Below, piece by piece: positions 1 to 4,460 of a DNA stretch of 12,699 nucleotides. A model generated the notes under the pieces. The model saw only the letters and a program-made list of their open reading frames with translations. It ran no database searches and had not been told where the DNA came from. Positions within the stretch are counted from its first letter, which is position 1, and each line of letters starts with the position of its first letter. A program made the translations under genes and the position numbers. The stretch lies in NCBI GenBank assembly GCA_021785375.1, contig JAJYFQ010000009.1, positions 1-12,699 of the forward strand, read 5' to 3'. This DNA is from Microcaldota archaeon. Its GTDB lineage: Archaea > Micrarchaeota > Micrarchaeia > Micrarchaeales > CABMGC01.

Positions 1-887
1 ACAAGTACCAGAAAAGAATAAAGATAGTGATATCCGGATCCGAATCGCTGTTTATAAGAAAGAGGTCTAAGGAGTCACTCGCAGGCAGGATATTCGAATT
101 CAAGGTCACGCAACTGTCTCTGGCCGAATTCTTGAGGATCGTTGGTGCGAAGACCGAACCTATTGGGATTTACGAGAATGACCTCCTTAGGCAATTTGAT
201 GAGTACACCCTGACGCAGGGATTTCCTGAACTTATAGGGGTAAAGGATGGCGCAATCATAAAGAAATACGTGAAGGAGAACATTGTCGAGAAGATACTAT
301 ACAATGATATACCGAAGATGTTCGAAGTGGATGATCCATCGATCCTGGAATCGATGCTTAACGTGTTGCTGGACAATCCAGGCCAGCTGCTTAACGTATC
401 GGAATTTGCAAAAGAGCTGGGCATAGAGAGGCACACATGCTCGAAGTATCTGTCTATTCTGGAGGCGGCCTTCCTGGTGAAGAAGCTGTACAACTTTTCA
501 AGGAGTGCAAGGAAGACGGAGCGCAAACTGAAGAAGTATTATCCTACAGTCATCTCTACGGAGCTGCTCTTCCAGGAAGATCAGTTCTCGAGATCCAAGG
601 TGTTCGAATGGAACCTGGTCAGGCAGATAAATCCAGACTTTTTCTGGAGGGATGTGTATAAGAACGAGGTTGATATGGTCATCAAGGACAATGTGATCAG
701 ACCTATCGAGATCAAGTATGGAAAGATAGAGACGGCCGGGGTCGTGGCGTTTCTTAAGGAGTTTGGCCTGAAGAAGGGCTACATCCTCTCGCACAAGATA
801 GAGGATCTGAGGAGGATTGATAGTATGGAAGTGGAGATAATTCCGGCATTCAGGTTTCTCCTGAAGCAGGGATCGCAGCAATCGTGA
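1..887 (+). CDS. DUF4143-type AAA ATPase, C-terminal part (5' end outside window)
   Basis: This is the C-terminal part of an archaeal/bacterial P-loop ATPase with a DUF4143 domain; molecular role and substrate are unknown for the family. The reading frame is open from base 3 and starts with KYQKRIKIVISGSESLF, the beta-strand plus GS(S/E)S sensor-like end of the AAA_14 domain. The GTG at 27 lies inside this conserved strand and is not a real start; Walker A and B lie outside the window. Next comes the family signature ESLAGRIFEF (visible residues about 28-37). A winged-helix-like middle segment follows (LNVSEFAKELGIERHTCSKY, about 130-149), then a C-terminal PD-(D/E)XK-like end with EVDMVI and PIEIKYG. 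Such ATPases are common, mobile and often scattered in DPANN and hyperthermophile genomes. About 294 residues are visible. The family call is firm; whether the full gene is intact cannot be seen. Confidence 0.85.
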   Translation, partial: KYQKRIKIVISGSESLFIRKRSKESLAGRIFEFKVTQLSLAEFLRIVGAKTEPIGIYENDLLRQFDEYTLTQGFPELIGVKDGAIIKKYVKENIVEKILYNDIPKMFEVDDPSILESMLNVLLDNPGQLLNVSEFAKELGIERHTCSKYLSILEAAFLVKKLYNFSRSARKTERKLKKYYPTVISTELLFQEDQFSRSKVFEWNLVRQINPDFFWRDVYKNEVDMVIKDNVIRPIEIKYGKIETAGVVAFLKEFGLKKGYILSHKIEDLRRIDSMEVEIIPAFRFLLKQGSQQS

Positions 888-890
888 CCG

Positions 891-905
891 GGCATGGTCG
901 ATGCC
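891..905 (+). terminator. small hairpin just after the ATPase stop codon (weak terminator candidate)
   Basis: A perfect 5-bp inverted repeat, GGCAT and ATGCC with a 5-base loop, starts 4 bases after the TGA at 885-887. No T-run follows on the plus strand, so it is only a weak candidate for a 3'-end structure. The rest of 906-985 has no gene that I can support. Confidence 0.2.
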
Positions 906-985
906 GCGATAGAGAAGTCGAAGATGCCGAGCTGGCAGGTCATATCTTCCTCGAGGAGATAGCTGCACTGCCCTGCAACGGTAAG

Positions 986-993
986 TAATATAT
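986..993 (+). promoter_or_regulatory. TATA box for the small ORF at 1016
   Basis: The sequence taatatat is centred about 26-27 bases before the ATG at 1016. That is the archaeal TATA-to-start-site distance, so the transcript would begin at or next to that ATG (leaderless). This is the main reason to prefer 1016 over the ATG at 992, which overlaps the TATA box. Confidence 0.45.
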
Positions 994-1015
994 GCTTGCG
1001 CTGAGGAAGAGGTGC

Positions 1016-1291
1016 ATGGAGAAGGCGAGGACTGTCGCAATAAAGGTGCCGAAGGGCACAGACCCAAGGAGGCTGCAGCACGAGCTTGAGCTGTTTGTCG
1101 AAGAGCACTACGGTCGGATAAGCATAAGCTCGCTGCGCAGGAAGCTGGGCATAAAGAGGCTGAAGAGCAGGATAAGGATAACGCCGGCAGAAGAGAAGGC
1201 GGTCAGGAGCCTCAGGAAGGTTGAGCAGGCCAGAGTGTGTCCATTGGCGAGGAGACCCCAGAAGTTATATACGTCTGACCAGCGTATATAG
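1016..1291 (+). CDS. small basic protein, antitoxin-like (function not recognised)
   Basis: A 91-residue basic protein, not recognised with certainty. It begins MEKARTVAIKVPKGTDP, a short beta-strand-like start followed by an amphipathic helix (RRLQHELELFVEEHYG). Next comes a segment reading like a small helix-turn-helix (ISISSLRRKLGIKRL, residues about 36-50), then a charged helix and a proline/arginine-rich end. This layout recalls small archaeal antitoxin-like proteins encoded next to PIN-domain toxins, but that is memory of a pattern and not a family match. An ATG at 992 would add 8 residues; 1016 is preferred because of the TATA box 26 bases ahead. No toxin gene adjoins it. The last codons overlap the promoter of the next gene. 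It could be a decayed toxin-antitoxin remnant or, less likely, a spurious frame. Confidence 0.45.
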   Translation: MEKARTVAIKVPKGTDPRRLQHELELFVEEHYGRISISSLRRKLGIKRLKSRIRITPAEEKAVRSLRKVEQARVCPLARRPQKLYTSDQRI

Positions 1292-1303
1292 ATCAACGGT
1301 GAC
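1264..1303 (+). promoter_or_regulatory. TATA box (1265-1271) and Shine-Dalgarno (1299-1303) of the 64-residue ORF
   Basis: The box ttatata at 1265-1271 predicts a start site near 1294. A GGTGA ribosome-binding motif at 1299-1303 sits 3 bases before the ATG at 1307. A second TATA-like gtatata at 1284-1290 is too close to the start codon to serve it. Confidence 0.45.
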
Positions 1304-1306
1304 GCC

Positions 1307-1501
1307 ATGAAGTCAGATCATGCCATATACCTCCAGATTGCCAGGCTGAGCAAAGAAGTGAACGCACTAAAGAACATGGTTATGAAGAAGCATCAGGCCC
1401 TGGTGAAGAAAGGTGCATCTCTAGAGGGCACGCTTAAAGGAGCGACCATCACCGAAGAGGACATAAGGAATGCAAGGCACCCACTCTTCGGAACCCGCTG
1501 A
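1307..1501 (+). CDS. small antitoxin-like protein (VapB-like C-terminus)
   Basis: A 64-residue protein. Its N-terminal half (about residues 7-34) is an amphipathic, coiled-coil-like helix. Its C-terminal half, SLEGTLKGATITEEDIRNAR then HPLFGTR, has the pattern S-L-x-G-x-L-K-G-x-x-I-T-E-E-D-I-x-x-A-(+)-x-x-L-F. I associate that ending with archaeal antitoxins paired with PIN/VapC toxins; there it wraps the toxin. No PIN-domain ORF lies up- or downstream: the gene ends 5 bases before the stop of a convergent minus-strand gene. It has its own TATA box and a GGTGA motif, so it should be expressed alone. If the assignment is right, this is an orphan antitoxin, either a remnant or acting on a toxin encoded elsewhere. 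The call rests on a short motif only. Confidence 0.6.
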   Translation: MKSDHAIYLQIARLSKEVNALKNMVMKKHQALVKKGASLEGTLKGATITEEDIRNARHPLFGTR

Positions 1502-1506
1502 TTGCG

Positions 1507-2109
1507 TCACCCTTTGGGCATCTCCAAATGGTCGCGGCGTCGCCTCCTAGTCCTATCGATTATTCCGAGCATTCCTAGATTGAGCGCCCGCAGTTCAGGG
1601 GGCATCTGCTTTATCAGTGAGATGCTGCAGAACCTGTACACGTCTCCCCACTTGTATATCCTTGCTGTCACTATCGTCCCGCGTTCGTAGTTCTCATTCC
1701 CTCCACCTAGTCGTGCATTGTACCTGTTGCCTTCCATGTCCCTAAGGAGCAGCATCTTTCCCCTCCTTGAAAGCACGGTGAAATCTGATTTTATGACGTG
1801 CCTCACGCCCCTCGCCATGGCAAGCGCATCTGGATCTGACGTCTTGCTCTCGGCGAACTCCTCGAGCAGGGTCTTGCCCGTCTCCGGCCTTACGCGCTCT
1901 GCAGTGAACCAGAAGAGGAGATCCCTTCCAAGAAGCACAGGTTCATTACTGAGTTCCTTCTTCCACTCCGGATAGGGATATTCAGCGTAGGCAGACTCGG
2001 GAGGCTGACTGTATCTCTCGAGCGTGCGGTCAATCGCACCAGACACCAGCTCAAGCCATAAGGCTTCAGCATTTTTGCCCATGTTATGCCCTGTAATTAA
2101 TTCAGACAT
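1507..2109 (-). CDS. hypothetical protein, unrecognised, possible C-terminal small beta domain
   Basis: A 200-residue soluble protein, not recognised. No signal peptide or membrane segment is visible. The N-terminal half (1-110) is mostly helical and acidic, with the tyrosine/proline stretch ESAYAEYPYPEW at about residues 38-49. Residues about 112-165 (FTVLSRRGKMLLLRDMEGNR, then RGTIVTARIYKWGDVYRFCS) alternate hydrophobic strands and glycine turns, like a small beta-barrel. The C-terminus carries a basic RTRRRRRDH cluster (about 186-194), which would fit nucleic-acid or rRNA binding; that is inference. The ATG at 2109 is preceded by in-frame non-conserved sequence and lies back-to-back with the TPR gene (33 bases between starts). 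The stop is 5 bases from the convergent small ORF. Confidence 0.7.
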   Translation of the reverse strand: MSELITGHNMGKNAEALWLELVSGAIDRTLERYSQPPESAYAEYPYPEWKKELSNEPVLLGRDLLFWFTAERVRPETGKTLLEEFAESKTSDPDALAMARGVRHVIKSDFTVLSRRGKMLLLRDMEGNRYNARLGGGNENYERGTIVTARIYKWGDVYRFCSISLIKQMPPELRALNLGMLGIIDRTRRRRRDHLEMPKG

Positions 2110-2111
2110 AA

Positions 2112-2119
2112 CTTAAAAT
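2112..2119 (+). promoter_or_regulatory. TATA-like box for the TPR gene
   Basis: The sequence acttaaaa is centred about 27 bases before the ATG at 2143, the spacing expected for a leaderless archaeal transcript. No Shine-Dalgarno motif precedes the ATG, which agrees with leaderless translation. Confidence 0.45.
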
Positions 2120-2142
2120 CCTTTTGCCGAGCTCATAGTACC

Positions 2143-2880
2143 ATGAGACTTACCAGAAAGGAGGAGTTTATACTTAGAAAACTTGTAGGCAGGGAGCTCA
2201 TGGAGGCAAGGCTTGAGTTCTTCGGCTCCAGGTACCCGGACTTCGGCTCGGAGCGCATTGCAGAAAAGGAGATGAAGAGATTTGATTCGTGGTATAGGAC
2301 GAAACGCAGGCATATAGACGGTGTCCTTGACAAAGTGGAGGCGTTTGAAGACGGCGAAGGCATTGCCATGGCCTATCCGGATGGCTTTAGATTCTCCACT
2401 TCCAGCAAGATCGCAGAAGCCTATGGCCTTGTCTTCGAGGCGACAAAAAACGCAGATTATGAGCACAGTAATGCAGATTCGATCAACATATGCCTTCTCC
2501 AAGAAGCGCTTGGAATGGATCCTGATAATGAGGATGCGTTATTCAGGGCCTCGGATTACTTCATGGTAAAAGACCCGCCAGCGGCAGCCAGATTGGTTGA
2601 TAGGCTAATCGAAATCGACCCCAAAGAGCCACTGGCATATGCGTTCAAGGCGGCCATAATGATAAACGCAAGCGGAGCAAGCAAGACCGAGATCGAGAAG
2701 GCACGTGATTACATAACGAAGGCGTATGAGATGGAACCGAACAACTTTGAGATAGCATCCACATACGCACACATAAGCTATCTGCTTCGGGATGCAAAGG
2801 GATACAAGCGGCTTCTGGGGAGGCTGTATAAGCTTGATAGGGAACGTGCCGAGAGATTTGCAGCACACCACGCCACCTGA
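2143..2880 (+). CDS. TPR-repeat protein with unrecognised N-terminal domain
   Basis: A 245-residue cytoplasmic protein with two parts. Residues 1-105 are charged and helical (MRLTRKEEFILRKLVGREL at the start); I do not recognise them. Residues about 115-240 form tetratricopeptide-like repeats. Hallmarks recur with about 34-38-residue spacing: LGMDPDNEDALFRASDYF, IEIDPKEPLAYAFKAAIM, YEMEPNNFEIASTYAHISYL and a final YKLDRERAERFA. TPR arrays act as protein-binding scaffolds; the partner is unknown. The ATG at 2143 is supported by the TATA-like box 27 bases upstream. The gene is monocistronic: divergent from the unknown minus-strand gene and followed by the promoter of the MntA-HepT pair 53 bases later. 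The TPR assignment is good; biological role is not inferable from context. Confidence 0.8.
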   Translation: MRLTRKEEFILRKLVGRELMEARLEFFGSRYPDFGSERIAEKEMKRFDSWYRTKRRHIDGVLDKVEAFEDGEGIAMAYPDGFRFSTSSKIAEAYGLVFEATKNADYEHSNADSINICLLQEALGMDPDNEDALFRASDYFMVKDPPAAARLVDRLIEIDPKEPLAYAFKAAIMINASGASKTEIEKARDYITKAYEMEPNNFEIASTYAHISYLLRDAKGYKRLLGRLYKLDRERAERFAAHHAT

Positions 2881-2904
2881 TGCCACGGCGCCCGGAAAGG
2901 TAGG

Positions 2905-2912
2905 TTTAAGTA
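2905..2912 (+). promoter_or_regulatory. TATA box of the mntA-hepT operon
   Basis: The box tttaagta is centred about 25-26 bases before the ATG at 2934, predicting a start site at or right next to the start codon. It lies directly upstream of the inverted repeat at 2915-2931. Confidence 0.5.
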
Positions 2913-2914
2913 TT

Positions 2915-2931
2915 TTGTACACGTTATACAA
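2915..2931. promoter_or_regulatory. inverted repeat TTGTA-N7-TACAA, candidate operator of mntA-hepT
   Basis: A perfect 5-bp inverted repeat (TTGTA at 2915-2919, TACAA at 2927-2931, 7-base spacer) lies between the TATA box and the ATG at 2934. It covers the predicted transcription start. A protein bound there would block RNA polymerase recruitment or initiation, the typical position of an archaeal repressor site. Autoregulation by the toxin-antitoxin complex is the obvious guess, though minimal nucleotidyltransferase antitoxins have no obvious DNA-binding domain. Confidence 0.45.
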
Positions 2932-2933
2932 TC

Positions 2934-3230
2934 ATGAAAAAGAACATAAAGGAAGTCAAGAAGATAATAGCCGCCAACAAGGAGGAGCTCAAGGAGAAGT
3001 TCGGGGTGAAGCGGATCGGCATCTTCGGATCCTATGCAAGGGGGGAGCAGACCAAAAAGAGCGACCTCGATGTGCTGGTTGAGTTGAGCAGACCAATAGG
3101 ACTGTTTGGACTGATGGACCTGCAGGATTATATAAGAAGACGGGTCGGCATGAAGGTAGACCTAGTTCCAAGAGAGGGGCTTAAACCGATCATTAAAAAA
3201 GAGATCCTACGTGAGGTTGTGTTTGTTTGA
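2934..3230 (+). CDS. mntA: MntA-like nucleotidyltransferase antitoxin
   Basis: A 98-residue minimal nucleotidyltransferase, the antitoxin half of a type VII MNT-HEPN toxin-antitoxin pair. The Pol-beta-fold signature is complete: GSYARGEQTKKSDLDVLVE gives G32-S33, ten residues, then D44-x-D46. A third acidic residue, D76 in KVDLVP, completes the metal site. In the characterised family, MntA transfers AMP from ATP to a tyrosine of the cognate HEPN toxin and silences it; here that is inferred from motifs and neighbour. The length is normal for the family. The ATG at 2934 follows a TATA box by about 26 bases, so the message is probably leaderless. The stop codon overlaps the start of the HEPN gene (TTGA), so the two are translationally coupled. 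Confidence 0.9.
   Translation: MKKNIKEVKKIIAANKEELKEKFGVKRIGIFGSYARGEQTKKSDLDVLVELSRPIGLFGLMDLQDYIRRRVGMKVDLVPREGLKPIIKKEILREVVFV
3211..3217 (+). promoter_or_regulatory. Shine-Dalgarno that fixes the TTG start of hepT
   Basis: The motif GTGAGGT, inside the end of mntA, lies 9 bases before the TTG at 3227. It supports translation from this rare start codon, whose last two bases overlap the TGA stop of mntA. Confidence 0.55.
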
Positions 3231-3568
3231 GCGACCATGATCTGCTCTACATCAGCGACATATCGAAGTCCTTGCAGAAGATAGAGAAGTGCGTCTCTGG
3301 ACTGTCTGATGATGAGTTCCTGAAGAATGAAGAGAAACAGGAGGTTGTACTCTTTAACCTTCAGATAATAGGAGAGGCGGCGGGTAAGTTGTCGAAAGAA
3401 CTTAGGGAGAGGCACCCGGAGGTAGACTGGAAGAAGCTCAAGGCCCTGAGGAACATGATAGTCCACGAATACTTCAACATCACGCCAAAGTTCGTCCTCT
3501 ATACCGTGAGAAATAGCATGCCGGTAACCCATAAACAGATGGCGGCCATAGAGAAAGAACTGAAGTGA
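3227..3568 (+). CDS. hepT: HepT-like HEPN-domain RNase toxin
   Basis: A 113-residue all-helical HEPN (DUF86) protein, the toxin of the MntA-HepT pair. The RNase signature RX4HXY is intact: R75-NMIV-H80-E-Y82 in RNMIVHEYF. R and H are the catalytic pair of the dimeric metal-independent RNase, and the tyrosine is the residue AMPylated by MntA in studied systems. Other family hallmarks are the N-terminal DLLYISDISKSLQKIE helix and NLQIIGEAAGKLSKELR (about residues 44-60). Translation starts at TTG, overlapping the mntA stop, with a GTGAGGT motif 9 bases upstream. The weak start codon would keep toxin below antitoxin. Nothing suggests inactivation. The 93 bases after it hold imperfect repeats and a hairpin. 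Confidence 0.9.
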   Translation: MSDHDLLYISDISKSLQKIEKCVSGLSDDEFLKNEEKQEVVLFNLQIIGEAAGKLSKELRERHPEVDWKKLKALRNMIVHEYFNITPKFVLYTVRNSMPVTHKQMAAIEKELK

Positions 3569-3580
3569 CATAATTTACTG

Positions 3581-3615
3581 GCATTCGGCATCAAACACCA
3601 GCATTCAATATCAAA
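3581..3615. repeat. imperfect 15-base tandem repeat, 20-base period
   Basis: Two copies of GCATTC-NNN-ATCAAA lie at 3581-3595 and 3601-3615. They match at 12 of 15 positions; the three mismatches are contiguous. They sit in the 93-base gap between hepT and the ACT-domain gene. Function unknown. Confidence 0.35.
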
Positions 3616-3650
3616 AAAGAGAGCCGATTTAACTGCGGAGACCCCTCCGC
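3612..3650 (-). terminator. hairpin plus T-tract after the ACT-domain gene
   Basis: Read on the minus strand, 12 bases beyond the stop of the ACT-domain gene, a 6-bp GC-rich stem (GCGGAG / CTCCGC, 3650-3635) encloses a GGGT loop. About 18 bases later a T6 tract follows (3617-3612). Archaeal termination relies mainly on T-tracts, so this is a plausible 3' end for the minus-strand transcript. Confidence 0.4.
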
Positions 3651-3661
3651 CAAGAATCCAA

Positions 3662-4327
3662 CTACCTCCCTCTTGACCCTACCAGTCTCTGTATCGCATT
3701 GAATGCCACTGCCGTATCCTTCTCGTTTATTATGAATATCTCCTCTGTGAGGGTAGATACCATCTCCACTATCGAGACGTTGTTCCAGCTCAGCGCCTTG
3801 ACCAGTTGGTAGAGCACGCCTACGGACTCTACTGACTCGACCGGAATCTTGACCATCAGGGACGAGAGACCGTCTATGACGCGGACCACCTGGTCCTTGT
3901 TGAAGACCTTGCTTACCTGCTCCTTGAACTTGCTGTTGGAGAGTATCGTTATCTCGTAGAGTCCCTGCGTCACAGTAAGAAGGTCTCCTCTCGTCGGGTC
4001 CACAAGCTCGTACAGTTTCTGCACCTGCCCTATCGTCTTCGCATCCTTGACCACGGTTATCTCGAATATGCCCGACCTTACGGTAACGTCAGCCTCTCTC
4101 AGCCGCAGCGCGACGGTCTCGACAGGTGCGGTCTTTAACGAATCCCTGAACCTCCTTATGGCCATTATTATCGCAGGGCGCTTAGCCGGTCTCCGCATCT
4201 CCTGCTCGACCTGCGGCCTTATCATCTCCGCAAGGTAGGCATAGTTGATTATGTCCTTAGAGAGTGCCTCCTCAAGGAAAGGCATCTCCTCAAGTATCCT
4301 CGTAACAACGTGAGATACGGTCACCAT
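3662..4327 (-). CDS. ACT-domain protein, predicted regulator of amino-acid metabolism
   Basis: A 221-residue archaeal protein of the type annotated 'predicted regulator of amino acid metabolism, contains ACT domain'. The N-terminal segment (about residues 5-65) is helical, with INYAYLAEMIRPQVEQEM followed by an IIMAIRRFRDSL helix; it could be a helix-turn-helix. Residues about 85-150 (GIFEITVVKDAKTIGQVQKL) and 155-217 (SSLMVKIPVESVESVGVLYQ) form two ACT-like units. The second, with NNVSIVEMVSTLTEEIFII, resembles the regulatory end of aspartokinase. ACT domains bind amino acids such as lysine or threonine. It is divergent from the acetyltransferase-deacylase-DapF operon, which suggests, but does not prove, control of that operon. 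The ATG at 4327 has no Shine-Dalgarno; two TATA-like boxes lie upstream. Confidence 0.8.
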   Translation of the reverse strand: MVTVSHVVTRILEEMPFLEEALSKDIINYAYLAEMIRPQVEQEMRRPAKRPAIIMAIRRFRDSLKTAPVETVALRLREADVTVRSGIFEITVVKDAKTIGQVQKLYELVDPTRGDLLTVTQGLYEITILSNSKFKEQVSKVFNKDQVVRVIDGLSSLMVKIPVESVESVGVLYQLVKALSWNNVSIVEMVSTLTEEIFIINEKDTAVAFNAIQRLVGSRGR

Positions 4328-4341
4328 TTCGCATCGGCCCT

Positions 4342-4371
4342 GGTTATATATACCCTGCCCAGGTTTATAAC
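4342..4371 (-). promoter_or_regulatory. candidate TATA boxes of the ACT-domain gene
   Basis: Read on the minus strand there are two candidates: ttataaa (about 4370-4364) and tatatataa (about 4351-4343). The first predicts a start site near 4340 and a leader of about 12 bases. The second is only about 20 bases from the ATG at 4327 and would place the start just inside the gene. The first is preferred. Confidence 0.4.
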
Positions 4372-4392
4372 ACTTTTGTTATTGCAGTAACA
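4368..4392. promoter_or_regulatory. three alternating TAACA / TGTTA elements in the divergent promoter
   Basis: TAACA at 4368-4372, its reverse complement TGTTA at 4377-4381, and TAACA again at 4388-4392. The last two form a perfect 5-bp inverted repeat with a 6-base spacer, extendable with one bulge to TTTGTTA / TAACACAAA. The cluster lies just ahead of the plus-strand TATA box and overlaps the preferred minus-strand one, so a single regulator could control both directions. Confidence 0.45.
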
Positions 4393-4395
4393 CAA

Positions 4396-4426
4396 AGTAT
4401 ATATATTAAGAAAGACACTATAATAG
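4396..4426 (+). promoter_or_regulatory. TATA box region of the GNAT-M20-dapF operon
   Basis: A strong box, agtatatatatt (about 4396-4407), predicts transcription start near 4428 and a leader of about 30 bases before the TTG at 4461. A second AT-rich stretch, ctataatag (4418-4426), would give a very short leader that removes the Shine-Dalgarno, so the first is preferred. Confidence 0.5.
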
Positions 4427-4447
4427 CGCAGAATTTAGCCATACTTA

Positions 4448-4453
4448 GAGGGT
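4448..4453 (+). promoter_or_regulatory. Shine-Dalgarno that fixes the TTG start of the GNAT gene
   Basis: GAGGGT lies 7 bases before the TTG at 4461. An in-frame TAG sits directly before that TTG, so no longer form is possible, and the next ATG is 69 codons into the protein. Confidence 0.5.
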
Positions 4454-4460
4454 AATATAG

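Noticed and set aside
888..985. Short in-frame peptide AELAGHIFLEEIAALPCNGK that might be the remnant of a small gene such as a PIN toxin
   Set aside because: Too short, no start codon with a ribosome-binding site, and none of the acidic PIN residues in context; not enough for a pseudogene call.
498..1067. Minus-strand open frame (189 codons) across the ATPase end and the following gap
   Set aside because: Most of it is antisense to the conserved DUF4143 C-terminus; no motif, no promoter or ribosome-binding site.
1284..1290. gtatata as a TATA box for the ORF at 1307
   Set aside because: Only about 20 bases before the start codon, which would put transcription start inside the gene; the box at 1265-1271 fits better.
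3311..3317. ATGATGA, a C-box-like motif that could start a C/D box small RNA
   Set aside because: It lies inside the hepT coding region, codes for conserved-looking residues (SDDE), and no properly spaced D box set with a closing stem was seen.
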